A stretch of DNA of 64,000 bases from Bradyrhizobium sp. CSA112 (GCF_029051645.1 NZ_JAACFS010000011.1:124001-188000); one strand, 5' to 3'; shown: positions 53,925-62,672, counted from the first letter of the stretch. Notes: generated by a model from the letters alone, not told the origin. Program-made: numbers and translations.

Positions 53925-54776
53925 ATGAGATCTGTCGTCATCACCGGCGCGTCCACCGGCATCGGCTGGGCCAGTGCGAAGCTGCTGCTCGATCGCGGCT
54001 TCCGCGTGTTCGGCAGCGTGCGCAAGCAGGCCGACGCCGACCGCCTCAAGGGCGAGTTTGGCGCGAACTTCACGCCGTTGATCTTCGACGTCACAGATGA
54101 GGCGGCGGTGCTGGCCGCCGCGCGCGAGGTCCGTGGCGCCCTCAACGGTGAAACGCTTGCCGGCCTCGTCAACAATGCCGGTATTGCGGTGTCAGGGCCG
54201 GTGCTCGAACTCGCCGCCGACGAATTCCGTCGCCAGATGGACGTCAATTTCATCGGCCCGATCATTGCGACCCAGGCATTCGGGCCGCTGCTCGGCTCCG
54301 ATCCGAGCCTGAAGGGACCGAAGGGGCGGATCGTGATGATCTCCTCGGTTGCCGGCAAGAACGGCAATCCGCTGACCTCGGCCTATTCCGCCTCAAAGCA
54401 TGCGATCGAGGGGCTGTCGGAGAGCTTGCGCCGCGAGCTGATGCTGTTCGGGATCGACGTCATCATCATTGCGCCGGGGGCGGTAAAGACGCCGATCTGG
54501 AGCAAGGCCGAGGAAGTCGACATTTCCCCTTTCAAGAACTCGCCGTATTTGCCCGCGCTGGAGAGGATCCGCGCATTCATGCTGGCGCTTGGCGCGACCG
54601 GGTTGCCGGCGGAGAAGATCGCCGAAAAGGTTTTTGACGCGCTGACGCTGCAAAATCCCAAGGTGCGCTACATGATCGCGCCGGATCCGATGCGCCAGTT
54701 CATGGCCGCCGTGTTGCCCAAGCGCACCCTCGACAGGATCATCGCCAAGCGTCTCGGGCTGACGCCGCAGGGATGA
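53925..54776 (+). CDS. Short-chain dehydrogenase/reductase
   Basis: The protein has 283 residues. The NAD(P) motif is ITGASTGIGWASAKLLLDRG (TGxxxGIG), NNAGI is followed by the catalytic Ser in VMISSVAGKNG, and Tyr/Lys in AYSASKHAIEGLSESLRREL. The protein belongs to the classical SDRs close to retinol- and sphinganine-reductase-like enzymes. Arg after strand 2 (GSVRKQAD) suggests NADP. It overlaps the following small gene by four bases. Confidence 0.9.
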   Translation: MRSVVITGASTGIGWASAKLLLDRGFRVFGSVRKQADADRLKGEFGANFTPLIFDVTDEAAVLAAAREVRGALNGETLAGLVNNAGIAVSGPVLELAADEFRRQMDVNFIGPIIATQAFGPLLGSDPSLKGPKGRIVMISSVAGKNGNPLTSAYSASKHAIEGLSESLRRELMLFGIDVIIIAPGAVKTPIWSKAEEVDISPFKNSPYLPALERIRAFMLALGATGLPAEKIAEKVFDALTLQNPKVRYMIAPDPMRQFMAAVLPKRTLDRIIAKRLGLTPQG

Positions 54777-55030
54777 AGTCGGTCGTGATGACGCGCATTG
54801 GTAAGACCCACGCCGAGTTGACTCTCCTTGCCAACGCGGCGCTTCGCGCTCAACCCGGGTGCGAAACCGCTTCCGTTCCGGCGCTGTCGGCGTTGCCCGT
54901 CCGCGAGGGGCGAAACTGGGAAATCCCCAACGTCGTGCTCGGCGACAGCCTGATCAGCGATGTCGATCGTGCCGTCATCACGGTGCACCATCAACTCGGC
55001 CGCAAGTTCTTCCTGAAGGCGGACAACTGA
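54773..55030 (+). CDS. Small conserved-looking hypothetical protein
   Basis: The protein has 85 residues, MKSVVMTRIGKTHAELTLLA at the start. The ATGA overlap with the SDR stop indicates translational coupling. It has an amphipathic mid-part and a basic end (HHQLGRKFFLKADN), no membrane segment and no domain that I can name. Its stop abuts the stop of the convergent membrane protein gene. Confidence 0.6.
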   Translation: MKSVVMTRIGKTHAELTLLANAALRAQPGCETASVPALSALPVREGRNWEIPNVVLGDSLISDVDRAVITVHHQLGRKFFLKADN

Positions 55031-55648
55031 TCAACCGGCCTGAACGGTCTGCTTGGCCCGCGGCGCCATTGCGATCATCCGTAGCGCGAACACCGCCACC
55101 AGCGGAATCAGGAATAGCGCGTAAAGCGTCATGTCGGGAATACGCTTGCCGAACGACACCATGAACTGAAACAGCAGATAATAACCGCCGGCGAGATGCA
55201 GCCGGCGCCAAGCGCGTGCGCCGATCGCGGCGGCGGTGCGGTCGAACGAGGTTGCGGTCATCGCGATGATGAAGGCGTAGCCGATGCCGCCAAAGATGTA
55301 GGATGCGATCGAGGTGGCCGCCGCATATCCGGCAGGATCCATCACGGCGAAGGCCAAGATGGCGACCGCGTGGATGGCATGCGAGGCTGCAAAGGTGACG
55401 CCGAGATAGCGGCGATTGCGGCGCAGCCATCGCGTCCACGCGTTCGGCCATATCAGCGCCAGCGCGGCGGCCGAGAAGGCGAGGCAGAACAATGCCAGCG
55501 AGGTCCGCGCGGTGAAGCGGATCACCATCCGCACGCCGTCGACCTCGAAGCCCCGCATGCCTGCGATCCAGATGCTTAGGGCCAGCAGGATCAGCGAGAG
55601 CAGGGCGAACAGCCGCCAGCCATCGAACCAGTTTTGACGCGTCGGCAT
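55031..55648 (-). CDS. Ferric-reductase-like / MsrQ-type heme membrane protein
   Basis: The protein has 205 residues with six predicted helices. His residues are spaced as in the ferric reductase-like transmembrane fold: ASHAIHAVAILAF (two His in one helix) and RRLHLAGGYYLLFQF. These probably bind heme b. The subgroup is close to YedZ/MsrQ, which pass electrons to periplasmic partners, but no msrP is beside it. The gene is divergent from a TetR gene and could be controlled by the two operators at 55758-55818. Confidence 0.72.
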   Translation of the reverse strand: MPTRQNWFDGWRLFALLSLILLALSIWIAGMRGFEVDGVRMVIRFTARTSLALFCLAFSAAALALIWPNAWTRWLRRNRRYLGVTFAASHAIHAVAILAFAVMDPAGYAAATSIASYIFGGIGYAFIIAMTATSFDRTAAAIGARAWRRLHLAGGYYLLFQFMVSFGKRIPDMTLYALFLIPLVAVFALRMIAMAPRAKQTVQAG

Positions 55649-55667
55649 GTTTTCTCCCCCTTTGCAC

Positions 55668-55745
55668 CGTCATTGCGAGCGCAGCGAAGCAATCCATCCA
55701 TCCCCGCGTTGCGGCGTGGATTGCTTCGCTGCGCTCGCAATGACG
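55668..55745. repeat. Inverted repeat with perfect 29-base arms
   Basis: The left arm starts CGTCATTGCGAGCGCAGCGA at 55668-55696, and the right arm 55717-55745 is its perfect complement, with 20 bases between. This is the CGTCATTGCGAGCGCAGCGAAGCAATCCA type common in many alpha- and other proteobacterial intergenic regions. It separates the membrane protein gene from the TetR operators. Confidence 0.8.
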
Positions 55746-55757
55746 CGGATGCAGCTC

Positions 55758-55776
55758 ATGTAATCTCTGATTACAT
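55758..55776. promoter_or_regulatory. TetR operator 1
   Basis: A perfect inverted repeat ATGTAATC-TCT-GATTACAT (8-3-8) lies 72 bases before the TetR start. A near copy follows at 55802-55818, the two centres 43 bases apart (about four helical turns). Confidence 0.72.
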
Positions 55777-55801
55777 TGGCTTGGCGAGCAGGGTCAATCC
55801 G

Positions 55802-55818
55802 TGTAATCGGCGCTTACA
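55802..55818. promoter_or_regulatory. TetR operator 2
   Basis: TGTAATC-GGC-GCTTACA has seven-base arms with one mismatch. It repeats the half site TGTAATC of operator 1 and lies 30 bases before the TetR start. Confidence 0.65.
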
Positions 55819-55847
55819 TTCACAAGCTGGTGATGCTAGGAGGAGGG

Positions 55848-56537
55848 ATGCGTCCTGCCGCCAGATCGTCCGCCGCGAAATCTTCGGCCGCCAAGCCGCG
55901 CCGGCGCCCGTCCCGCGCACCCGCGCCAAAGCCGTATCACCACGGTGATCTCCGGCGCGTCCTGATCGACGCCGCGCTGCAACTGGTCGGCGAGGGCGGG
56001 GCGGACGCGGTCAGTGTCCGTGAGGCCGCCCGGCGCGCCGGCGTGTCGCCGGGGGCGCCGTTCCGGCATTTTCCAAGCCGCGACGCCCTGATGCAGGCGG
56101 TGGCCGAGGAGGCGCAGCGCCGGTTCCGCGCCGAGATCGAGGCGGCGCTCGCCGGTGCCGCGCCCGGCGATCCGCTCGGCCGCTTTCGCTGCCTCGGGCT
56201 CGCTTACCTGCGCTGGGCGATGCGTAACCCGACCCATTTCGAAATTATTTCCAGCCGCCGCCTGTTCGATCACGACAGGGCGGCCGCCATCAGCCGCGAC
56301 AATGCCGAATTGATCGTGCTGACCGAGCAAACGCTGGCGGAGGCCTTCGCCGCGGGCCAGCTCCGGCAGGTAGACCTCAGACAGGTCCAGATCGCCGGGC
56401 GGGCGCTGGTCTATGGTTTTGCCCGGATGAACATCGACGGTCATTTTCCGCGCTGGGGGGTGGCCGCCCCTGAGGCCGAGCGAACCGCCGAGGCAATCCT
56501 GGATCTTTTCATCGAGGGGATCGCCAGCCGGTCCTGA
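55848..56537 (+). CDS. TetR-family repressor (WHG-type C-terminus)
   Basis: The protein has 229 residues. A basic Ala/Pro/Arg-rich tail of about 35 residues precedes the HTH (PYHHGDLRRVLIDAALQLVGEGG, VREAARRAGVSPGAPFRHFPSRDALM). The C-terminal domain, LGLAYLRWAMRNPTHFEIISSRRLF, is of the TetR_C_13/33 (WHG) type. The start has AGGAGG before it. Two operators upstream make autoregulation very likely. Confidence 0.88.
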   Translation: MRPAARSSAAKSSAAKPRRRPSRAPAPKPYHHGDLRRVLIDAALQLVGEGGADAVSVREAARRAGVSPGAPFRHFPSRDALMQAVAEEAQRRFRAEIEAALAGAAPGDPLGRFRCLGLAYLRWAMRNPTHFEIISSRRLFDHDRAAAISRDNAELIVLTEQTLAEAFAAGQLRQVDLRQVQIAGRALVYGFARMNIDGHFPRWGVAAPEAERTAEAILDLFIEGIASRS

Positions 56538-56545
56538 CTCCCGCC

Positions 56546-56640
56546 GTCATTCCGGGGCGATGCGAAGCATCGAACCCGGAATCTCGAGATTCTCAGGTGC
56601 GCAATCGCGCACCATAGTTCGCTTCGCGCCCCGGAATGAC
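56546..56640. repeat. Palindromic intergenic repeat (CGCCCCGGAATGAC type)
   Basis: Perfect ends GTCATTCCGGGGCG / CGCCCCGGAATGAC close an element of 95 bases. The inner part has TGCGCAATCGCGCA. It shares its last 25 bases with the element at 39273-39360 and follows the TetR stop directly. Confidence 0.75.
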
Positions 56641-56806
56641 AGCCTCAAATTTACTCTGCCTTGGCCGCCCGTGGGCAAATTCATTGCGCGTTCATGACGA
56701 TTCCACTACGTTTTTATGACACGACACAGGTTCCGGCTGGTCGTGCGTCTCCTGGTCGTCACCAGCCAAGGCTTTGTATTGCGCCGGGTCATGTTGCGTT
56801 GCTTCA

Positions 56807-58516
56807 ATGGCGCCCGCGCCAAATCCAGGGCCCTCCGCCGCCACCCTTGCCGCCGGCCTTGCCGCGATCGGCTTCTGGCGTCTTTCCGCCGTTGCTGCAC
56901 CGCACTTAGCGGCGCTGGCGATCCTGTTGCACACCGAAACCGATTTCGGCGGCCGGATCGGCTTCGCGCTGGCGTGGGGCGTCCTGAACTTCTTCTTCAT
57001 CGCGCTGCTGCGGCGCCCGGCGCTGTCGGCCGCGCTGTCGCTGACGCTGGTCGTGCTGCTGGTGCTGCTGTCGCGGCTCAAGCACGACGTCGTGCAGATG
57101 ACCGCGAACTTCGTCGACCTGATGGTGATCGACCGCGACACCGCAGCGTATTTGTTCACGATCTTTCCCAACCTGCGCTGGAGCGTCGTCGGCGCCGCGC
57201 TCGTGATCCTGCCGCTGATGTATGCGCTGTGGTGGCTCGATCCGTTCCGCATCCGCCGCCGGCCGGCGGCGGCTGGCCTGCTGGCCTGTCTCGCCGCGCT
57301 GGCCGGCTATTCCATCGCCTGGCCGGATGAAGCCTGGCGCGGCTACTACGACGACGGCTATTTCTCCAAATTCGCCCGCTCGGGCGTGACGGCGGTTTCC
57401 GACTTCGCCAATTACGGCTTCATGGAATCGGAGGCCGTGACCGCCGAGCGGTTGAAGATGCCGCTGGTCGATTCCTGCCAAGTCGCCGGCCGCCGCCCGC
57501 ACATCATCATGATTCATGACGAGTCGAGCTTCGACATCCGTCAGGCCGCCGGCGTCAAGGTGCCGCCAGGCTATGGCAGCCACTTCAAGTCCTTTGACGG
57601 CCGCGAGCGCAAGTTCATGGCCGAGAGCAGCGGCGGCGCAAGCTGGATGGCCGAGTACAATGTGCTGGCCGGCCTGTCGTCGCGATCGTTCGGCCGCTTC
57701 TCCTATTTCGTTACCCGCATTGCGTCGGGACGGGTCGAGCGTGGGTTGCCGCTGGCGCTGCGCCGCTGCGGTTACAACACCATCTCGCTCTATCCGGCCT
57801 ATGGCGCCTTCATGGGCGCGCGCGGCTTCCAGACCTCCACCGGCATCCAGCACTTCTATGACGCGCGCGCCCTCGGCGCGAAGGGCATCGAGCCGGACAG
57901 CTTCTTCTACGACAAGGCCGTGAAGCTGATCGCCGATCAGCCGGCCAATACGCCGCTGTTCACCTTCGTCTATCTCGCCGCCAATCATTTCCCCTGGGAA
58001 ACCAGGTTCCGCCCGGACCTGCTGCCGTCCTGGCGCAAGCCCGGCAACGCGCCGGTGGTCGACGAATATCTGCGCCGCCAGACGATGAGCGCCGGCGACT
58101 ATGCGGCGTTCGTCGCCAGCCTGAAGAAGAAATTCCCGGCGCAGCCGTTCCTGATCGTTCGCTACGGCGATCATCAGCCGGAGTTTTCGTCGAACCTCTT
58201 GGATCCCGGTCTGGACGACGCCAGGGTCGCCCACAAGTTCGACACCTACGACCCGCGCTACTTCACCACCTACTATGCGATCGACGCCATCAATTTCGAG
58301 CCGGTGAAGAGTTCGGCCGTTATGGACACGATCGACGCGCCCTATCTGCCGCTGGTGATCCAGGAAGCCGCGGGCATTCCGCTCGACCCCTCGTTCGAGG
58401 AGCAAAAGAACATCATGCTCCGCTGCAAGGGTGTATTCTACGCCTGCAAGGACGGGGCTGAAGCCCGCAGGTTCAACCGGTTATTGATCGAGGCAGGTTT
58501 CATCAAGGGGCTCTGA
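56807..58516 (+). CDS. LtaS/MdoB-like membrane sulfatase-fold enzyme, copy 1
   Basis: The protein has 569 residues. About four to five N-terminal helices (to residue 190) precede a periplasmic sulfatase-fold domain. Metal and active-site motifs are HIIMIHDESSFDI, GGASWMAEYNVLAGLSSRSF and LIVRYGDHQPEF. In LtaS the nucleophile Thr stands in G-x-T-S/W-x-x-E-F; here Ser279 is at that place. The family transfers phosphoglycerol or phosphoethanolamine to glycans or lipids, or cleaves esters. The next gene is a full-length paralogue eight bases later. The C-terminus RRFNRLLIEAGFIKGL is nearly the same in both. Confidence 0.82.
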   Translation: MAPAPNPGPSAATLAAGLAAIGFWRLSAVAAPHLAALAILLHTETDFGGRIGFALAWGVLNFFFIALLRRPALSAALSLTLVVLLVLLSRLKHDVVQMTANFVDLMVIDRDTAAYLFTIFPNLRWSVVGAALVILPLMYALWWLDPFRIRRRPAAAGLLACLAALAGYSIAWPDEAWRGYYDDGYFSKFARSGVTAVSDFANYGFMESEAVTAERLKMPLVDSCQVAGRRPHIIMIHDESSFDIRQAAGVKVPPGYGSHFKSFDGRERKFMAESSGGASWMAEYNVLAGLSSRSFGRFSYFVTRIASGRVERGLPLALRRCGYNTISLYPAYGAFMGARGFQTSTGIQHFYDARALGAKGIEPDSFFYDKAVKLIADQPANTPLFTFVYLAANHFPWETRFRPDLLPSWRKPGNAPVVDEYLRRQTMSAGDYAAFVASLKKKFPAQPFLIVRYGDHQPEFSSNLLDPGLDDARVAHKFDTYDPRYFTTYYAIDAINFEPVKSSAVMDTIDAPYLPLVIQEAAGIPLDPSFEEQKNIMLRCKGVFYACKDGAEARRFNRLLIEAGFIKGL

Positions 58517-58524
58517 GGAGCGAT

Positions 58525-60279
58525 ATGTCTGCTGCCGTTGCCGAATCCGGAATGAGCGAAACCGCCGTCGCGAAAGCGCGCGGCGTCCGGTTCTTTGCTG
58601 CGGCTGGCCTGATCGTTGCCGTCCATCTGGCGGGGCTGGCGGTCCTGCTCACCACCGAATACGGGCCGTTCGCGATCACGCTCTCCGTGCTGGCGTGGGT
58701 ATTCGTCAACTGTTTCCTCTTGGTCGTGCTGCAGCGGCCCGGCGTCTGTGCCGCGCTGACGCTGGCCATCATCGTTATCCTGATCGCGTTGTCGCACTTC
58801 AAGTTCGGAATTCTGCAGCTAACGCTGACGTTCCTCGACTTCCTGATCATCGACCGCGATACGTTCTCGTTCATGCTCTCGGTGTTCCCGCGCCTGCAGA
58901 TGCAGTTGGCCTTGGCAGGCCTCGTTGCGGTTCCGCTGTTGTGGCTGGTCTGGCGTTTCGATCCGTTCCGCGTGCGCCGCCGCTTTGCCTTGACGGGGAT
59001 GGCTGCGACGACAGCATTGATCTCGGTGATGTCGGTAGTCTGGCCCGAGCAGGCCTGGGAGCCGTTCCAGGGCGTCAATCATGTTTCCAGTTTGGCGCGC
59101 TCGGGCGTGGTGGCGGTGTCGCGGCTGGCTTCGACGGGATGGATCGAGGTCGATCCGCCGACCAATGGCCCGCTTCGCCTTGCGGGAGCGCACGCTGCCG
59201 GCCTGCCCATGCTGCCGCCCGCCGAGACCTGCGACGCCACGGCAAAGCGACCGCACATCATCATGCTGCTCGACGAGTCGAGTTTCGACATCTCGGCCGC
59301 GCCTGGCATCAAAGTGCCGCAAGGGTACTCCGATTACTTCAAGTCCATCGACGGCAAGCAACGGACCATGATCGCTGAGGCAACCGGCGGCCCGACGTGG
59401 TACACCGAATTCAACGTCCTGACCGGCATGTCGGCACGGTCGTTCGGCGATCTGAAGTTTTATGTCACAAGGATCACCGCGAACCGTGTTGCGCGCGGGT
59501 TACCGCAGGCGCTCAAGCGCTGCGGATACAAGACCTTCTCGCTCTATCCGACCTATGGCAACTTCCTCGGCGCGCGTGCATTCCAGAAGGGCGCTGGCGT
59601 CGGCCACTTCATCGACATGGCGGATATGGGCGTCGCCCAGGATATGCAGCCCGACAAGTTCTACTTCGATCAGGCCTTGAAGGTGTTTGCGCGGGAGCAG
59701 CCGCAGCACGCGCCGGTCTTCATGTTCGTCTACCTCACGGCCAATCATTTTCCCTGGACCGACGTCTATCGGCCCGATCTGACGCCGCCGGACTGGATGC
59801 CACCGGGAAACACGGCGGAGACCGACGAATATATTCGTCGCCAGGTCATGACGCAGAACGACTACCGGGAATTCATCGCTGCCCTTAAGCGCGACTATCC
59901 GGATCAGTCGTTTCTGGTTCTGCGTTTCGGCGATCACCAGCCGGCCATCTCGCAAAAGCTGCTTGAGCCCGGCATCGACCAGAAATTGCTGGCGAAACGC
60001 TTGATGGCAGCCGATCCGCGCTACTTCTCTACCTACTACGCGATTGACGGCATCAACTATCGGCCGGGCGACCTCTCGTCGGCGCTCGATACGCTCGATG
60101 CGGCCTACATCCCGCTCGTGATCCAGGAAGCCGCCGGCGTCCCGCTCGATCCGTCGTTCGAGGAGCAGAAGAAGATCATGCTTCGCTGCAACGGCGTGTT
60201 CTATGCCTGCCGAAAGGGCGCGGAAGCACGACGATTTAATCGACTCCTGATCGACGCCGGGATGATCAAGGGGCTTTGA
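58525..60279 (+). CDS. LtaS/MdoB-like membrane sulfatase-fold enzyme, copy 2
   Basis: The protein has 584 residues and is a paralogue of copy 1 with the same topology. Motifs are HIIMLLDESSFDI, GGPTWYTEFNVLTGMSARSF with the nucleophile Thr291, and LVLRFGDHQPAI. The linker between helices and catalytic domain has WPEQAWEPF as in copy 1 (WPDEAWRGY). Common insertion PLDPSFEEQKKIMLRCNGVFYAC near the end is shared. The pair surely arose by tandem duplication and is co-transcribed. Possible roles are osmoregulated glucan or lipid headgroup modification. Confidence 0.82.
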   Translation: MSAAVAESGMSETAVAKARGVRFFAAAGLIVAVHLAGLAVLLTTEYGPFAITLSVLAWVFVNCFLLVVLQRPGVCAALTLAIIVILIALSHFKFGILQLTLTFLDFLIIDRDTFSFMLSVFPRLQMQLALAGLVAVPLLWLVWRFDPFRVRRRFALTGMAATTALISVMSVVWPEQAWEPFQGVNHVSSLARSGVVAVSRLASTGWIEVDPPTNGPLRLAGAHAAGLPMLPPAETCDATAKRPHIIMLLDESSFDISAAPGIKVPQGYSDYFKSIDGKQRTMIAEATGGPTWYTEFNVLTGMSARSFGDLKFYVTRITANRVARGLPQALKRCGYKTFSLYPTYGNFLGARAFQKGAGVGHFIDMADMGVAQDMQPDKFYFDQALKVFAREQPQHAPVFMFVYLTANHFPWTDVYRPDLTPPDWMPPGNTAETDEYIRRQVMTQNDYREFIAALKRDYPDQSFLVLRFGDHQPAISQKLLEPGIDQKLLAKRLMAADPRYFSTYYAIDGINYRPGDLSSALDTLDAAYIPLVIQEAAGVPLDPSFEEQKKIMLRCNGVFYACRKGAEARRFNRLLIDAGMIKGL

Positions 60280-60300
60280 CGCGCGCTGTCATTGCGAGAC

Positions 60301-60371
60301 CTCGTAGGGTGGGCAAAGCGAAGCGTGCCCACCATCTATTCACCGAACGAGCCCTGAATGTTGCGAAGATC
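60301..60371 (+). repeat. REP element, copy 1 with transposase-end remnant
   Basis: Seventy-one bases beginning CTCGTAGGGTGGGCAAAGCG are repeated at 60462-60532 with one difference. The first part forms the hairpin GGTGGGCA...TGCCCACC; the last part equals the final codons of the transposase gene at 60497. It is thus a remnant of a second REP-transposase end. Confidence 0.75.
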
Positions 60372-60461
60372 TCCTTTCCGCAGCAAGACGATCGCTTCGC
60401 TCGCGATGACGGGGATGGGGCCGCGGCAAATAACAGCGAAATTCACAGGGTGGGCAAAGAT

Positions 60462-60532
60462 CTCGTAGGGTGGGCAAAGCGAAGCGTGCCCACCATCTAT
60501 TCACCGAACGAGCCTTGAATGTTGCGAAGATC
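60462..60532 (+). repeat. REP element, copy 2, overlapping the transposase 3' end
   Basis: A direct copy of 60301-60371. Its right part contains the stop (TAG at 60499-60497 on the minus strand) and last codons of the REP-associated transposase. A short extra half copy GGGTGGGCAAAGATCTCGTA stands just before it. Confidence 0.75.
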
Positions 60533-61018
60533 GCCTCCCCAATCCAGGGCGAGCAATCCCTGCTCAACAAAGCGGTGGAAGCTGCTGTGAGGCCAATCGC
60601 ACACGCGTCTGACGTGGCGGTGTTTCACCGGATTGAAATGAATATAGTCGACGTGTCGCTCGAAATCCTCGTCGTTTCGAATCGCGTGCTCCCAGTATCG
60701 GCGTTGCCAGATGCCCTTTTCGCGCTTGGCGATCTTTCTCATTGATCTGGCTCGCGCATCGAGACCCCGCGAAAAGCCACCCTTGATCAGGCTCCAGCGC
60801 GTAGAAAAGTCTCCGTCACCATCCGGCAGTGCCCATAGTGCGTGAATGTGGTCGGGCAGGACGCAGATCGCGAGCGTTTCGAACGGGTGTCCTCGTTGAA
60901 CGGTTTGATAGATGCGCCTCAGGCGATCGACTTCTTCGACCAGCAGGTTACTCGGCCGCTGCGCGAGGGCGACTGTGAAAAAGAAAACACTGCCCTTAGC
61001 TCGAACGTATCGCGGCAT
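60497..61018 (-). CDS. REP-associated tyrosine transposase (RAYT, IS200-like)
   Basis: The protein has 173 residues, from MPRYVRAKGSVFFFTVALAQ. The HUH-type metal motif is VLPDHIHALWALP, and the catalytic tyrosine is in HVDYIHFNPVKHRHV, the Y1 transposase pattern of the RAYT class. WQRRYWEHAIRNDEDF is the family signature. Such single-copy genes are domesticated and spread REP sequences. REP copies flank it: two at its 3' side (one overlapping the end of the gene) and an inverted one at its 5' side (61054-61087). Confidence 0.92.
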   Translation of the reverse strand: MPRYVRAKGSVFFFTVALAQRPSNLLVEEVDRLRRIYQTVQRGHPFETLAICVLPDHIHALWALPDGDGDFSTRWSLIKGGFSRGLDARARSMRKIAKREKGIWQRRYWEHAIRNDEDFERHVDYIHFNPVKHRHVRRVCDWPHSSFHRFVEQGLLALDWGGDLRNIQGSFGE

Positions 61019-61053
61019 GCTATGCCGTACTGCAACCTGACATAGTTGCAAAG

Positions 61054-61087
61054 ATGGTGGGCACGCTTCGCTTTGCCCACCCTACGA
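61054..61087 (-). repeat. REP element, inverted copy upstream of the transposase
   Basis: ATGGTGGGCACGCTTCGCTTTGCCCACC at its start is the exact reverse complement of the hairpin part of the copies at 60301 and 60462. With those it brackets the transposase gene in opposite orientation, as expected for a REP/RAYT unit. Confidence 0.78.
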
Positions 61088-61112
61088 AGTCTTCTTGCAA
61101 TGACGGTGCCAG

Positions 61113-62672
61113 CTACCTCTTCCCCACCTTCTCCCATAGCCATTGCGCCACCGCATCCGGCGAGCTCTCCGCGTCATTGCCGGCCGCGCGCAGATTGGCC
61201 TCGCGCATCGTGGCGATGTCGATCTTTCCGATTAGCGGCTGAAGCGCCTTGCGTAAGCCATCGTCATTGGCGCGCTTCGGCGCGAGCAGCACCACCGCGT
61301 CGTAAGGCGGGATCGCGCGCCTGACGTCGTTGAGAACAACCAGGTCGTATTTCGCGATCAGCCCGTCGCTGGTGTAGCCGGCGATGACGTCGACCTCGCC
61401 GGAGGCGACCGCGGCATACATGAAGTCTGGCTGCATCTGCCGTTGCCCGCGGAACGACAGGCCGTAGGCCTTGCGCAGCGCGGCCCATTCCGGGCGCGAG
61501 AAGAATTCATAGTCGCCCGCGATCGACATGTTCGCCGCGCGCGAGGCGAGGTCGGCGATGGTGCGGATGCCCAATTGCTCGGCGCGTTTGCGCGGCATCA
61601 CCAGCGCATAGGCGTTCTCGAAACCGAGTTCGCCCAATAGCGTGATGTTCTGCTTTGCCAGCATCGTCTTCAGCTCGGCCACCAGCTCCTGGCGCGGCTT
61701 GATGTCGGTGCGGTGGAACTGGTTGGCCCACAGCGTGCCGGAATAGTCGACATAGACGTCGATATCATCGGCCGCCAGCGCCTCGAAGATCACGTTGGAG
61801 CCGAGGCCTTCGCGCGTCGTCGCCGAGAGGCCGGCCGCCTTCAGCCGCTGTGCCATCAATGCCGACAGCACATATTGTTCGGTAAAGGTCTTGGCGCCGA
61901 TGATGTAGTTGGTCTGCGACCGCATCATGGTGGGCACCAGCGTGGCCGCGACCAGCGCCGCGATGCCGGCGCCGCCCAGCGCCGCGCGCAGGCGGTTGCG
62001 GTGGCGCAAGCCGTTTTCGATCAGCGCCAGCAATTGATCGACCAGAAGCGCCAGCACCGCGGCGGCAAGACAGCCGAACAGCACAAACACCCAGTTCTGG
62101 GTCTGCAGCCCCGCGAAGATGTAGTTGCCGAGGCTGGTCTGGCCGATCGGCGTCGACAGCGTCGCGGTGCCGATCACCCAGACCGCTGATGTGCGGATGC
62201 CTGCCATCATCACCGGCAGCGCCAGCGGCAATTCCACCGTGAACAGCGATTGCCGCGGCGTCATGCCGACGCCCTGCGCTGCTTCCAGAACCGCAGGCTC
62301 GACACCCTGCAGGCCGGTGATGGTGTTGCGCAGCACCGGCAGCATCGAATAGAGCGCCAGCGCCAGCACCGCGGGCAAGAATCCGAATGCGGAAAAACTA
62401 AACCCGAACCACGACAGCGAGAGCGCCGCGAGCGCCAGCAGCAGCGGATAGAACAGCGCCAAGAGTGCCAGTCCCGGTACCGTCTGCACGATGCTGGCGA
62501 GCCCGAGCAGCGCGGCGCGCGGCACCGGCCGATGTCGCGAGATGATGGCGAGCGGCAGGCTGACCAGAAGTCCCAGCGCCAGCGCGGTGACGCTGACGCG
62601 GACATGACTGCCGAGATAATCGGGCAGGTGGCCCAGCGCCTCGCCCCAGCGTGGATCGGCGAAGATGCTCAT
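61113..62672 (-). CDS. Glycine betaine/choline-type ABC permease fused to its binding protein
   Basis: The protein has 519 residues. The N-terminal half (to about 215) is an OpuCB/ProW-type permease with five to six helices and the EAA loop region EAAQGVGMTPRQSLFTVELPLALP. A further helix (about 230-250) leads to an OpuAC-type periplasmic substrate-binding domain (IIGAKTFTEQYVLSALMAQRL, VYVDYSGTLW, YAAVASGEVDVIAGYTSDG). Such fusions act in osmoprotectant uptake (betaine, choline, carnitine). The ATPase gene overlaps its start by four bases. Confidence 0.88.
   Translation of the reverse strand: MSIFADPRWGEALGHLPDYLGSHVRVSVTALALGLLVSLPLAIISRHRPVPRAALLGLASIVQTVPGLALLALFYPLLLALAALSLSWFGFSFSAFGFLPAVLALALYSMLPVLRNTITGLQGVEPAVLEAAQGVGMTPRQSLFTVELPLALPVMMAGIRTSAVWVIGTATLSTPIGQTSLGNYIFAGLQTQNWVFVLFGCLAAAVLALLVDQLLALIENGLRHRNRLRAALGGAGIAALVAATLVPTMMRSQTNYIIGAKTFTEQYVLSALMAQRLKAAGLSATTREGLGSNVIFEALAADDIDVYVDYSGTLWANQFHRTDIKPRQELVAELKTMLAKQNITLLGELGFENAYALVMPRKRAEQLGIRTIADLASRAANMSIAGDYEFFSRPEWAALRKAYGLSFRGQRQMQPDFMYAAVASGEVDVIAGYTSDGLIAKYDLVVLNDVRRAIPPYDAVVLLAPKRANDDGLRKALQPLIGKIDIATMREANLRAAGNDAESSPDAVAQWLWEKVGKR

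Noticed and set aside
56906..58405. A 499-codon frame antisense to the first sulfatase-fold gene
   Set aside because: Same reason: shadow of a certain gene, no start region or motif.
60301..60532. Possible CRISPR-like repeats
   Set aside because: Only two direct copies of 71 bases with a single 90-base gap; they are REP elements with transposase end sequence and no cas gene is near.
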